DNA of 15,543 nucleotides. It comes from Prevotella sp. UBA3675 (GTDB taxonomy: Bacteria; Bacteroidota; Bacteroidia; Bacteroidales; Bacteroidaceae). The stretch is taken from positions 53,660 to 69,202 of the forward strand of contig DFJI01000027.1 of NCBI GenBank assembly GCA_002372235.1. The letters run 5' to 3'. Under the pieces are notes generated by a model, which was not told the origin of the DNA, made no database searches, and worked only from the letters and a program-made list of their open reading frames with translations. Position 1 is the first letter of the stretch. Each line of letters opens with the position of its first letter. Position numbers and translations under genes: made by a program. This document shows, in pieces, positions 7,884-14,720 of the stretch.

Positions 7884-9290
7884 ATGAACAACAAACTATA
7901 CGGAAATCTTATTTTCGAACTTTCACAGCCTGGTCGCAAGGGCTACAGTCTTCCTAAGAACCGCTTTGGCTCCTATGAGATACCTGCCGAGATGCGTCGT
8001 GAGCATGAGGCCGAACTGCCCGAATGTGATGAGATGACGGTGGTGCGCCACTATACCAACCTGTCGGCTAACAACTTCGGAGTGGATAACGGCTTCTATC
8101 CCTTGGGGTCATGCACCATGAAGTACAATCCGAAAATCAATGAGGAAGTGGCAGCCCTCCCCCAGTTTGCAGGCCTTCATCCCCTGCAGCCCAAGGAAAC
8201 GGTTCAGGGAGCTGAGGCCGTCTGCACCTTGCTGTGCCGGTCGCTCTGTGAGTTGACGGGGCTTCACGCTTTCACGCTGAAGCCTTTTGCTGGAGCACAT
8301 GGTGAGCTCACGGGCCTGATGGTGATTAAGAAATATCATGAGAGCAGAGGCGATGAGGCTCGGCGGCTGGTCATAGTTCCAGATTCGGCTCACGGCACGA
8401 ATCCCGCTTCGGCAGCTGTATGTGGTCTTGACATCATCGAAGTAAAATCGCTCAGCGATGGAACGGTGGATGTCGATGCACTGCGCGAACTGCTGACCCA
8501 GCACGGGTCGGAGGTTGCCGCAATGATGATGACCAATCCCAACACGCTTGGCCTCTTTGAGCGGCAGATTCCTGCGATTGAGCAGATGGTGCATGAGGCA
8601 GGCGGGTTGATGTATTATGACGGGGCCAATCTGAATCCCATGTTGGGCGTGTGCCGTCCTGGCGATATGGGCTTCGATGTGATGCACATCAATCTTCATA
8701 AGACCTTCTCCACACCTCATGGAGGCGGTGGACCTGGTGCCGGTCCTGTGGGCGTTCGCAAGGGATTGGAAGAATTCTTCCCCACAGTGTCGCCTTATCA
8801 TGGCAATTTTGCAGTCGTTATGCGGGCTTACGCCTACATCCTTTCGCTCGGTCGCGAGCATATAAAAGAGGTGGGACCGCTGGCAACGCTCAATGCCAAC
8901 TACATCAAGGAAAGTCTGAAGGACGTCTATGAGCTGCCCATCGAAGGCTTGTGCAAACATGAGTTCGTCTTCGACGGCTTGAAGGACAAGTCAACGGGTG
9001 TCACTACGATGGATGTGGCAAAGCGATTGCTTGACTATGGCTATCATGCCCCCACCATCTATTTCCCCCTGCTGTTTCATGAGAGCCTCATGATAGAGCC
9101 CACCGAGAACGAGTCGAAGGAGACCATCGACGGCTTCATTCAGGTGATGCGGCAGATAGCCGAGGAGGCCAAGGCGAACCCAGACGAGGTGAAGTCGGCT
9201 CCCCACAATACTCCCATCGGGAGGGTTGACGATGTGCTGGCTGCCAAGCATCCCATCGTGACGTTCCGGCAAATGAAAGATGAAAGATGA
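7884..9290 (+). CDS. gcvPB: Glycine dehydrogenase (decarboxylating) subunit 2, PLP-binding half
   Basis: Carries the pyridoxal phosphate of the split P protein. In 468 residues it shows FYPLGSCTMKYNPK at 71-84, PFAGAHGELTGLM at 134-146, DSAHGTNPASAA at 167-178, YYDGANLNPMLG at 244-255 and HINLHKTFSTPHGGGGPGAG at 268-287, with Lys273 the expected Schiff-base lysine. Length is slightly below the usual 480-490. The C-terminal residues MKDER are encoded by tandem ATGAAAG heptamers that continue into the lpdA start region, so the last few residues look repeat-derived rather than conserved. The neighbours are gcvPA upstream (4 bp) and lpdA downstream (3 bp). Confidence 0.97.
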   Translation: MNNKLYGNLIFELSQPGRKGYSLPKNRFGSYEIPAEMRREHEAELPECDEMTVVRHYTNLSANNFGVDNGFYPLGSCTMKYNPKINEEVAALPQFAGLHPLQPKETVQGAEAVCTLLCRSLCELTGLHAFTLKPFAGAHGELTGLMVIKKYHESRGDEARRLVIVPDSAHGTNPASAAVCGLDIIEVKSLSDGTVDVDALRELLTQHGSEVAAMMMTNPNTLGLFERQIPAIEQMVHEAGGLMYYDGANLNPMLGVCRPGDMGFDVMHINLHKTFSTPHGGGGPGAGPVGVRKGLEEFFPTVSPYHGNFAVVMRAYAYILSLGREHIKEVGPLATLNANYIKESLKDVYELPIEGLCKHEFVFDGLKDKSTGVTTMDVAKRLLDYGYHAPTIYFPLLFHESLMIEPTENESKETIDGFIQVMRQIAEEAKANPDEVKSAPHNTPIGRVDDVLAAKHPIVTFRQMKDER

Positions 9291-9300
9291 CAAATGAGAG
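9273..9300 (+). repeat. Heptamer tandem repeat at the gcvPB/lpdA junction
   Basis: Four consecutive 7-bp units, ATGAAAG, ATGAAAG, ATGACAA and ATGAGAG. The first three cover the gcvPB C-terminus and stop codon (TGA at 9288-9290) and the fourth begins with the first possible lpdA start codon (9294). Because 7 is not a multiple of 3, a change in copy number would move the gcvPB frame. Confidence 0.7.
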
Positions 9301-10541
9301 ATATGATTAGTACAGACCTTATGATCATCGGCGCGGGGCCAGGTGGCTACCGCGCCGCTGAGTATGCTGCCAAACAAGGGCTTAAAGTCGTTGTCTTCGA
9401 AGGATGCGAAGTGGGAGGCACTTGCCTCAATGTGGGTTGCATTCCTACGAAAGCCTATGTGCATAGTGCCACTTTTGAGGAGGCACGCGAGCGCAAAGAG
9501 CAGGTCGTACAGCAACTGCGGAGCGGGGTGGAAGCACTCTTGTCGCACCCCAATGTCACGCTGGTGCGCGGACGTGCCGAATTTGTCGATGCCCACACGG
9601 TGAGCAGTCCTGCTTGCGGCCATGTGACAGCCCCGAACATCATCGTTGCCACGGGTTCCGAGACCAAGTGGCTGCCCATCAGCGGACTCGACGATCCGCG
9701 ACTGGTCGATTCCACAGGACTGCTGCAGCTCGACCGCTTGCCCCGTCGTCTGTGCATTATCGGTGCAGGCGTCATCGGCATGGAGTTCGCTTCTGTCTTC
9801 AGTCGCTTCGGTGCCGAAGTGACCGTAGTGGAATATCTGAAAGAATGTCTGCCAGCCCTCGACAGCGACATTGCCAAGCGTTTGCGCAAATGTTTAGAGA
9901 AGCGAGGCATCACGTTCAGAATGAAGACTGCTGTGGAGAATATAGCTGACCTTGATGCCGATGTCGTACTGATGGCTACAGGACGAAAGCCGCGCGTTCA
10001 GCCCGATTTTGCAAATGCAGGCTTTGAATATGATGAGCGCAAGGGAGTGAGGGTTGATGGAAACTTCCAGACAACGATGAGACACATCTATGCCATTGGC
10101 GATGTGAACGGTCGGCAGATGCTAGCTCATGCAGCCGAAATGCAGGGCTTGCATGTCGTGAATAGGATTCTGGGAAAGACCGATGGCATTCGTTTCGATG
10201 TGATGCCTGCAGCTATCTTTACTGATCCTGAGGCCGCTTGTGTGGGGCCTACCGAGGATCATCTGAAGGAACAAGGCATTGCCTACGAATGTCGTAAGGC
10301 ATTCCATCGTGCCAACGGCAAGTCGCTCACGATGAATGAGACAGATGGCATGCTGAAACTCTTCTCTGAGCCAAATGCCGGTCGCATTTTAGGTTGCCAC
10401 TGTTTCGGTGCTCATGCAGCCGACATGGTGCAGGAGGTGAGCGTGCTCATGTGTCGCGACACCAGCGTGGCCCAACTTCGCGACATGGTTCATATCCATC
10501 CCACAGTCAGCGAAGTCCTTCTCGCTGCAGCGACGCAATAA
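9294..10541 (+). CDS. lpdA: Dihydrolipoyl dehydrogenase (glycine cleavage L protein), compact form
   Basis: FAD enzyme that reoxidises the dihydrolipoyl arm of the H protein and reduces NAD+. Landmarks: FAD-binding GAGPGG at 13-18, redox-active disulfide in GGTCLNVGCIPTK at 41-53 (Cys44 and Cys49), NAD-binding IIGAGVIGMEFASVFSRFGAEVTVVE in the middle, YAIGDVNGRQMLAHAA (second FAD motif) and the terminal HIHPTVSEVL with His402 and Glu407 as the catalytic pair. At 415 residues it is about 50-60 shorter than E. coli Lpd: segments after the disulfide helix and before ATGRKP are missing, and the C-terminus stops soon after HPTVSE. All catalytic motifs remain. The second ATG at 9303 (MISTDLMIIGAGPGG), preceded by GAGAG, is an equally good or better start. 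Last gene of the operon; its position argues for dedicated service to glycine cleavage. Confidence 0.94.
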   Translation: MRDMISTDLMIIGAGPGGYRAAEYAAKQGLKVVVFEGCEVGGTCLNVGCIPTKAYVHSATFEEARERKEQVVQQLRSGVEALLSHPNVTLVRGRAEFVDAHTVSSPACGHVTAPNIIVATGSETKWLPISGLDDPRLVDSTGLLQLDRLPRRLCIIGAGVIGMEFASVFSRFGAEVTVVEYLKECLPALDSDIAKRLRKCLEKRGITFRMKTAVENIADLDADVVLMATGRKPRVQPDFANAGFEYDERKGVRVDGNFQTTMRHIYAIGDVNGRQMLAHAAEMQGLHVVNRILGKTDGIRFDVMPAAIFTDPEAACVGPTEDHLKEQGIAYECRKAFHRANGKSLTMNETDGMLKLFSEPNAGRILGCHCFGAHAADMVQEVSVLMCRDTSVAQLRDMVHIHPTVSEVLLAAATQ

Positions 10542-10589
10542 TGAAGAATCCCCACGAACAGAGTTGCTCGTGGGGATTCTTCATTATTG
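10536..10589. terminator. Bidirectional terminator between lpdA and the GH28 gene
   Basis: A perfect 22-bp stem (arms 10536-10557 and 10568-10589, 10-nt loop) with a CCCC/GGGG core flanked by A/T pairs. The lpdA stop codon (10539-10541) lies inside the left arm, and the GH28 stop codon (10595-10597, minus strand) is 5 bp to the right. The A/T outer pairs supply a moderately T-rich tail in either direction, so it probably ends both convergent transcripts. Confidence 0.87.
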
Positions 10590-10594
10590 TGCTT

Positions 10595-12010
10595 TTACTG
10601 TTTCTTATTGGCAGTCAGTTTTACGTTCTTCAACGTGAGTTGAGCCGTCTTTTCGTCAATCTGCTTGTCTGTCTTGTTGTAAACGATGGAGCAGTCTTCT
10701 ATCGTGATGTCCTTCACGCACTCCAGTCCCTCAATGCCGGCAGCCTTGATGGCGGTTTCGCAGCCACGACAGGTGATGCGGTTGATGTGGATGTCCTGGA
10801 ACAGTGGAGCCCAACGCTTTTGAGCTTCAGTGAACACGGGAGCCTCATTGTTGCTGCCAGCGTGCTTGTTCACGTAGTCGCACTGGAACGAGATGGCTTC
10901 GTCCTTGATGTCGTTCATCACGATGTCGCTAATATACATCTGTTCGGTCTTGCCGCCACGGTCCAGTGAGCTCTTGAAGCGCAGGCCAATGTCGGTGCCG
11001 CTAAACGTGTTGTGGCGCACCACGATGCGGCGCATGCCGCCAGCCGTCTCGCTGCCCAGCACAAAGCCGCCATGTGCATGTTGCACCGTGTTGTTCTCTA
11101 TCATGATGTCTTCGCATCCGGCCAGCGCGTGGCTCTTCGAGGGCTTTCCGCTCTTCATGCAGATACCGTCGTCGCCCACCGAGACCGTTGCGTTCACGAT
11201 GAGTGCCTGATGGCAGTCGCTCAAGTCAATGCCGTCGCCGTTCTGCACGTTCCATTCCGAGCGCACGGTCACACCGTCGATGATTACGTTCTTGCAATAG
11301 CAGGGATGCAGGTGGAATCGTGGCGAGTTCTGAATGGTGACACCTTCCACGAGTACATTCTCACAATCGGTGAAGCGGACCAGGTCGTTGCGCATCGATT
11401 CCTGCTTCTGAGGCGTGTCGGCAATGTCGGGATATCCGTTCTTCAGCTGCCAGGGATACCACAGGTCGCCCTTCTCCGTCACTTGTCCGCCCAGTGCCAG
11501 ATAGCTTTTCCACTCCACGTCGCTCATCTTCGATTGCTTCACGGGGCGCCACAACTGTCCGCCGCCGTCTATCACGCCCTGACCTGTGATGGCAATGTTC
11601 TTGCGCTTCGAGGCGCGGATGCAAGGATAGACGCGACTGGCATCAGGATTCTTGTCTAAATAGAGCCTCTTATCAGGTGCGAAGCTGACGATGGCATTCT
11701 TCTCCACGCGCAGTTCAATGTTGTCCTTCAGCATGATGGGGCCGGTGAGCCACACACCTTCGGGCACCACCACGCGACCGCCGCCCAGTTTGGTCAGTTT
11801 ACTGATGGCCTTGGCGAATGCGTCGGTGCAGAGTGTCATGCCGTCGCCCACGGCTCCGCACTCCGTGATGTTCACCTCATGGTTCGGAATCTGCACTGCC
11901 ACCACGGGCTTCACCTCGCAGGGCAAGTTCTGGTAGTGCTGTGCATAGTTGTCTGCCTTGCCGATGAGTGCTATCATCGTCAGGAAGAGAATAGAAAACG
12001 TCTTTTTCAT
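10595..12010 (-). CDS. Glycoside hydrolase family 28 protein (polygalacturonase-like), exported
   Basis: Predicted pectin-degrading enzyme of the right-handed beta-helix GH28 family, hydrolysing alpha-1,4-galacturonosyl (or related rhamnogalacturonan) bonds, probably in the periplasm. The 471 residues begin with a signal peptide (MKKTFSILFLTMIALIGKA, cleavage near residue 19). The GH28 N-terminal region NITECGAVGDGMTLCTDAFAKA is at 47-68. Catalytic motifs appear in order: NGDGID at 257-262 (usual NTDGID, Asp259), GDDGICMKSG at 279-288 (Asp280 and Asp281; usual GDDCIAIKSG), HGG around His313 and RFKS at 344-347 (usual RIK). Cys-to-Gly and Thr-to-Gly replacements are common in Bacteroidetes members. 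It is a lone gene with its own promoter; no SusC/SusD pair or regulator is adjacent in the window, so a polysaccharide utilisation locus is not shown. Confidence 0.93.
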   Translation of the reverse strand: MKKTFSILFLTMIALIGKADNYAQHYQNLPCEVKPVVAVQIPNHEVNITECGAVGDGMTLCTDAFAKAISKLTKLGGGRVVVPEGVWLTGPIMLKDNIELRVEKNAIVSFAPDKRLYLDKNPDASRVYPCIRASKRKNIAITGQGVIDGGGQLWRPVKQSKMSDVEWKSYLALGGQVTEKGDLWYPWQLKNGYPDIADTPQKQESMRNDLVRFTDCENVLVEGVTIQNSPRFHLHPCYCKNVIIDGVTVRSEWNVQNGDGIDLSDCHQALIVNATVSVGDDGICMKSGKPSKSHALAGCEDIMIENNTVQHAHGGFVLGSETAGGMRRIVVRHNTFSGTDIGLRFKSSLDRGGKTEQMYISDIVMNDIKDEAISFQCDYVNKHAGSNNEAPVFTEAQKRWAPLFQDIHINRITCRGCETAIKAAGIEGLECVKDITIEDCSIVYNKTDKQIDEKTAQLTLKNVKLTANKKQ

Positions 12011-12052
12011 TTTTTTTGTAGATGGGTAGTAAAAAAGTCAATAGTTAGGCTG

Positions 12053-12084
12053 CAAAAGTAAATAAAAAAGCCGAAAGCTACAAA
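12053..12084 (-). promoter_or_regulatory. Bacteroidetes-type promoter for the GH28 gene
   Basis: On the minus strand TTTG (12081-12084) and TACTTTTG (12053-12060) match the -33 and TAnnTTTG -7 elements with exactly 20 bp between them. The -7 box lies 42 bp upstream of the start codon. The -33 TTTG falls in the loop of a terminator-like hairpin (12067-12095). Confidence 0.75.
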
Positions 12085-12095
12085 CTTTCGACTTT
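12067..12095 (-). terminator. Terminator-like hairpin overlapping the GH28 promoter
   Basis: Arms 12067-12077 and 12085-12095 pair over 11 positions with one mismatch around a 7-nt loop. On the minus strand the structure is followed by a T-run (A-run 12064-12069 on the plus strand). It would stop minus-strand transcripts entering from the AbiEi side before the GH28 promoter fires. It could alternatively be an operator. Confidence 0.5.
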
Positions 12096-12206
12096 AATAA
12101 ACGTTATGTAACAGGAATGTAATAGTGGGGGGCGATTAATTATCTTTCATAGTTGTCCATATTTTGCTATCTGAATAGTCAAAAACAAGCCTAAGAATGA
12201 CTTTTT

Positions 12207-12233
12207 GTCCGAAATTCTTAAAGTTTTTCGGAC
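12207..12233 (+). promoter_or_regulatory. Inverted repeat upstream of the AbiEi-like gene, possible operator
   Basis: Perfect 8-bp arms (GTCCGAAA at 12207-12214 and its complement at 12226-12233) flank an 11-bp spacer, directly upstream of the candidate promoter. AbiEi antitoxins are known to autorepress by binding inverted repeats near their promoters, so an operator role is plausible but inferred. The T-rich tract after it (12234-12240) would also fit a weak terminator. Confidence 0.4.
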
Positions 12234-12261
12234 TTTTCTTACCAAATCAAGATAAATTGAG

Positions 12262-12269
12262 TAATTTTG
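12262..12269 (+). promoter_or_regulatory. Candidate -7 box for the AbiEi-like gene
   Basis: TAATTTTG fits TAnnTTTG and lies 22 bp before the start codon at 12292. The expected -33 TTTG is not present at the right distance (sequence around 12234-12241 is T-rich but lacks G), so the promoter may be weak or regulated. Confidence 0.5.
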
Positions 12270-12291
12270 CACCACAATTATACAAAGTTGC

Positions 12292-12885
12292 ATGATGTCG
12301 AACGTGTTAACAAAGCAAATAAGGGAGCGTATTGAAGTGCAAGGAGAGAACACATTGTATATGGTACGTGATTTTGCCGACCTCAATAACGATGGGTTGG
12401 TAACTCGTGCTTTGTCTCGCTTGGAGAAGGAAGGCATGCTTGTGAGAATATCACAGGGAATTTACCTTTATCCTATGCGCAACCGTTTTGGCATATTGAA
12501 ACCAAGCATCGATGAAATTGCTGTTGCCATTGCTCAGAAAGACAAGGCTCGCATTATTCCATCTGGACTTACAGCCTTGAATAAGCTTGGGCTTTCTACT
12601 CAGGTGACGATGAATGCTGTTTATCTAACAGATGCCACTGCAAGGGAAATCAAAATCGGAAACAGGACAATAGTTTTCAAACGAAGCGCGCCGAGAAATT
12701 TCGCTTACGAGACGGATGTTTTTCCTCTTGTGGTTGGTGCCATGAAGGAGATTGGCGAAGCTAATGTTACGGATGAACATCTTATTATAATAAAAGAAGC
12801 AATAAATAAATGTGAAGACAAAGATGCTATAAGACACGATTACAATATAGCTCCTGGTTGGATAAGAAAAAAACTTAGCTTATGA
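12292..12885 (+). CDS. AbiEi-like antitoxin/transcriptional regulator (DUF6088 type)
   Basis: Resembles the antitoxin of type IV AbiE toxin-antitoxin and phage-exclusion systems. The 197-residue protein has an N-terminal winged-helix region (about 1-65: YMVRDFADLNNDGLVTRALSRLEKEG, then a wing with LVRISQGIYLYP) followed by a mixed alpha/beta domain with IIPSGLTALNKLGLSTQ near 88-104 and VYLTDATAREIKIGNRTIVFKR near 110-131. This layout is characteristic of AbiEi/DUF6088 proteins. Its stop overlaps the ATG of the next frame by 4 bp (ATGA at 12882-12885), the usual coupling of antitoxin to toxin. The gene itself is intact, but the partner toxin is broken. It starts at 12292 or at the adjacent ATG 12295. 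It lies in a noticeably AT-richer stretch than the gcv operon, consistent with an accessory origin. Confidence 0.82.
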   Translation: MMSNVLTKQIRERIEVQGENTLYMVRDFADLNNDGLVTRALSRLEKEGMLVRISQGIYLYPMRNRFGILKPSIDEIAVAIAQKDKARIIPSGLTALNKLGLSTQVTMNAVYLTDATAREIKIGNRTIVFKRSAPRNFAYETDVFPLVVGAMKEIGEANVTDEHLIIIKEAINKCEDKDAIRHDYNIAPGWIRKKLSL

Positions 12886-13117
12886 CACCTTGGACAAAAC
12901 TCTCCATAGAGGAACGCTTGACAATCCTCACAAACATAGCGGAAGAGAAAGGCATCGTCGAGAATGCCATAGAAAAGGATTATTGGGTTAGCATGGTATT
13001 GAGGAGTATCTTCTCTTTGCCATACGCTGATGCATTGGTGTTCAAACAACGTATGAACATCTGATTGACCGACTAAAAGCCTTACAACAAACATTTAGGA
13101 TGCTGGATTGGAAATAG
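12882..13117 (+). pseudogene. AbiEii/AbiGii-family nucleotidyltransferase toxin, internally deleted remnant
   Basis: The first 55 codons (12882-13046) encode the N-terminus of a Bacteroidetes AbiEii toxin: WTKLSIEERLTILTNIAEEKG, then AIEKDYWVSMVLRSIFSLPYADALVFK. In intact members VFK is followed at once by GGTSLSK, the nucleotide-binding motif of the nucleotidyltransferase. Here it reads into unrelated residues and stops at 13062-13064. In another frame, 13046-13117 encodes TTYEHLIDRLKALQQTFRML and a short tail, which resembles the family's C-terminal helix. So only the two ends remain; the catalytic middle, including GGTS and the aspartates, is gone and the join is out of frame. Intact proteins are around 300 residues, so several hundred bases are missing. 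The product cannot be an active toxin. The assignment rests on remembered family sequence and is strong for the N-terminus, weaker for the tail. Confidence 0.75.
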
Positions 13118-13126
13118 ATTAGACAA

Positions 13127-14005
13127 ATGGAGTTCATACCTATACCTTGCCACAAATCGTTACGACCGTTCATCCGCAACTATTGGATGCTAAGTGCCAG
13201 GTGCACTGCAACTGGTACACAACAGATATTCTCGAATGGCGCAGCAAGCCTACACTTCTACTTGTCGCAAGACATAAGGATTAACGATGGGAATATACCA
13301 TATCGCACTTTACTATTTCATCAGAACATGCAAAAGGTAGGTGTGGTGACGACTGAAGGAACATTCAACATCTTTGGTGCCGAATTCGTACCCTTCTGCT
13401 CGCGTGTATTTTTTCCCAACGAGATGACTGGTATATATGCTTCGCCCGAAGACCTCAAAGACGAGGAGTTTATTAAGCTGAGCAAGAATATTTATGAAGC
13501 AGAAAGCACAGAACAGTACATTGCTCTTCTCAACGATTTCTTCTTGAAACGACTGGCACAGTTTCCTGAAGACGATATTAACATAGAACGCCTGAGTGAT
13601 GTATTTGATGACATAGTGCCGACAGATGGCAGCACAGCCCATCCCCCTCATTGTCAGAATGAATTTTCGCCAGCCGACCTCGCCTCTACAGCTTGTCTGA
13701 GCCAGAAGCAGTTCACGCGCGTATTTAATAAATATGTAGGCATGAATCCGAAGTCATACCTGCGTTTATTGCGATTCCACAAGGCTTTGATGGAGATTCA
13801 GTCGTCCTCCGACAACTCCTCGTTAACCAATATTGCATGGAGTTGTGGATATTATGATCTGGCGCACATGGCATCCGACTTCCGCGACATCTGTGGCTAC
13901 TCTCCTTCCGAGCTTATCCACCAAGGTCAAGAGCTCACCGAGACCTTTGGACAGAAGTTCAGCGGACTAATGAAGAAGAAAATAAAGATAGAAAACTTGA
14001 TATAG
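13127..14005 (+). CDS. AraC-family transcriptional regulator with DUF6597-like N-terminal domain
   Basis: DNA-binding regulator of 292 residues. The N-terminal about 1-150 residues (PCHKSLRPFIRNYWMLSA at 7-24, IFSNGAASLHFYLSQ at 34-48, FGAEFVPFCSRVFFP at 83-97) match the cupin-like sensory domain found in many Bacteroidetes AraC proteins. The C-terminal AraC double helix-turn-helix spans about 181-265: SPADLASTACLSQKQFTRVF is the first helix-turn-helix, and LTNIAWSCGYYDLAHMASDF plus GYSPSELI is the second with its signature. The ligand and targets are unknown. It begins 9 bp after the toxin remnant, with no obvious promoter of its own, so it may be read from the AbiEi promoter or from one hidden in the remnant. 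It ends at a good terminator. The neighbours downstream are candidate targets, an inference from position only. Confidence 0.9.
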   Translation: MEFIPIPCHKSLRPFIRNYWMLSARCTATGTQQIFSNGAASLHFYLSQDIRINDGNIPYRTLLFHQNMQKVGVVTTEGTFNIFGAEFVPFCSRVFFPNEMTGIYASPEDLKDEEFIKLSKNIYEAESTEQYIALLNDFFLKRLAQFPEDDINIERLSDVFDDIVPTDGSTAHPPHCQNEFSPADLASTACLSQKQFTRVFNKYVGMNPKSYLRLLRFHKALMEIQSSSDNSSLTNIAWSCGYYDLAHMASDFRDICGYSPSELIHQGQELTETFGQKFSGLMKKKIKIENLI

Positions 14006-14014
14006 CATACTCAG

Positions 14015-14056
14015 AATGGACATTCTTGCATGAAGAAGCAAGGATGTCCATTTTTT
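14015..14056 (+). terminator. Rho-independent terminator after the AraC-family gene
   Basis: A 15-bp stem (arms 14015-14029 and 14038-14052, one G-T pair, 8-nt loop) is followed by a run of T ending at 14056. It begins 9 bp after the regulator's stop codon and separates it from the zinc-ribbon gene. Confidence 0.88.
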
Positions 14057-14081
14057 ACATATCCGTTCCTTAGCAAAGCAG

Positions 14082-14089
14082 TACCTTTG
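14082..14089 (+). promoter_or_regulatory. Candidate -7 box for the zinc-ribbon gene
   Basis: TACCTTTG fits TAnnTTTG and lies 50 bp upstream of the start codon, just after the AraC gene terminator. No TTTG is found at the usual -33 distance. An activator could compensate, but that is speculation. Confidence 0.5.
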
Positions 14090-14139
14090 CACCCACAATC
14101 ACTGCAAAGGAATAAACTAACATCAAAAAACAAACAAAT

Positions 14140-14718
14140 ATGGAACAGAAATTTTGCCAGAGCTGCGGAATGCCACTCACAGAAGATATTCTCGGCTCTA
14201 ACGCCGATGAAAGTAAGAACGAAGATTATTGCATCTACTGTTATAAGGATGGTGCTTTCACGGGTGACTTCACCATGGAACAGATGGTGGAATATTGCTC
14301 AATGTTCGTTGAGGAGTACAACAAGAATACTGGGCAGAACCTTACTGCTTGCCAGTATAAGGACGTACTGCGTCAGTTTTATCCAACACTGAAGCGCTGG
14401 AAAGGCGATGATGCGAACCTTCCTCACGCAGATCATCCAATGAAGAAGCTGTACATTGAGGAGGTCAATGCCCTCGGCATCCCTGGACTTCATGTTGATA
14501 ACCTCTACGTACTGCAAGGTTCGTTCATCAATCAGGCTTACAACATTAATGGCAATGAAGTGAAGCTTTTTGACGATAACGCAACATATTGGGGCAATCA
14601 GGTCATGAAATCTGATGATCGTTGTTACGGAATTGCCTGTTGCGAAAAGTACATACTTGTCAGCGAATATGGCAAGGATGGGGCAGATGCAGAGTTAGTA
14701 GTCTTAAAAAGGAGATGA
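14140..14718 (+). CDS. Zinc-ribbon domain protein of unknown function
   Basis: A 192-residue cytoplasmic protein with no signal peptide. The N-terminal 40 residues form a zinc ribbon: CQSCGMPL with Cys6 and Cys9, and YCIYCYKDGAF with Cys31 and Cys34. This matches the 'putative zinc ribbon' family seen in many Bacteroidetes and Firmicutes, often near AraC regulators or acetyltransferases. A helical segment follows (about 46-90, MEQMVEYCSMFVEEYNKNTG). The C-terminal half (about 100-192) includes LHVDNLYVLQGSFINQAYNI and CYGIACCEKYILVSEYGKDG, and is not recognised. Further cysteines at 53 and 71 and a CC pair near 165 may be incidental. The leader is A-rich with no clear Shine-Dalgarno sequence, as usual for Bacteroidetes. 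It ends with an AAAAGGAG stretch that serves the next frame. Confidence 0.83.
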   Translation: MEQKFCQSCGMPLTEDILGSNADESKNEDYCIYCYKDGAFTGDFTMEQMVEYCSMFVEEYNKNTGQNLTACQYKDVLRQFYPTLKRWKGDDANLPHADHPMKKLYIEEVNALGIPGLHVDNLYVLQGSFINQAYNINGNEVKLFDDNATYWGNQVMKSDDRCYGIACCEKYILVSEYGKDGADAELVVLKRR

Positions 14719-14720
14719 TG

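Noticed and set aside
8109..8960. 283-codon open frame on the minus strand inside gcvPB
   Set aside because: It is entirely antisense to a conserved PLP enzyme gene, has His/Arg-rich composition typical of a reversed frame, and no recognisable domain.
12096..12206. RNA gene or small coding gene between the GH28 and AbiEi genes
   Set aside because: The stretch is AT-rich, without a conserved fold, start/ribosome-site pair or repeat array that I can support.
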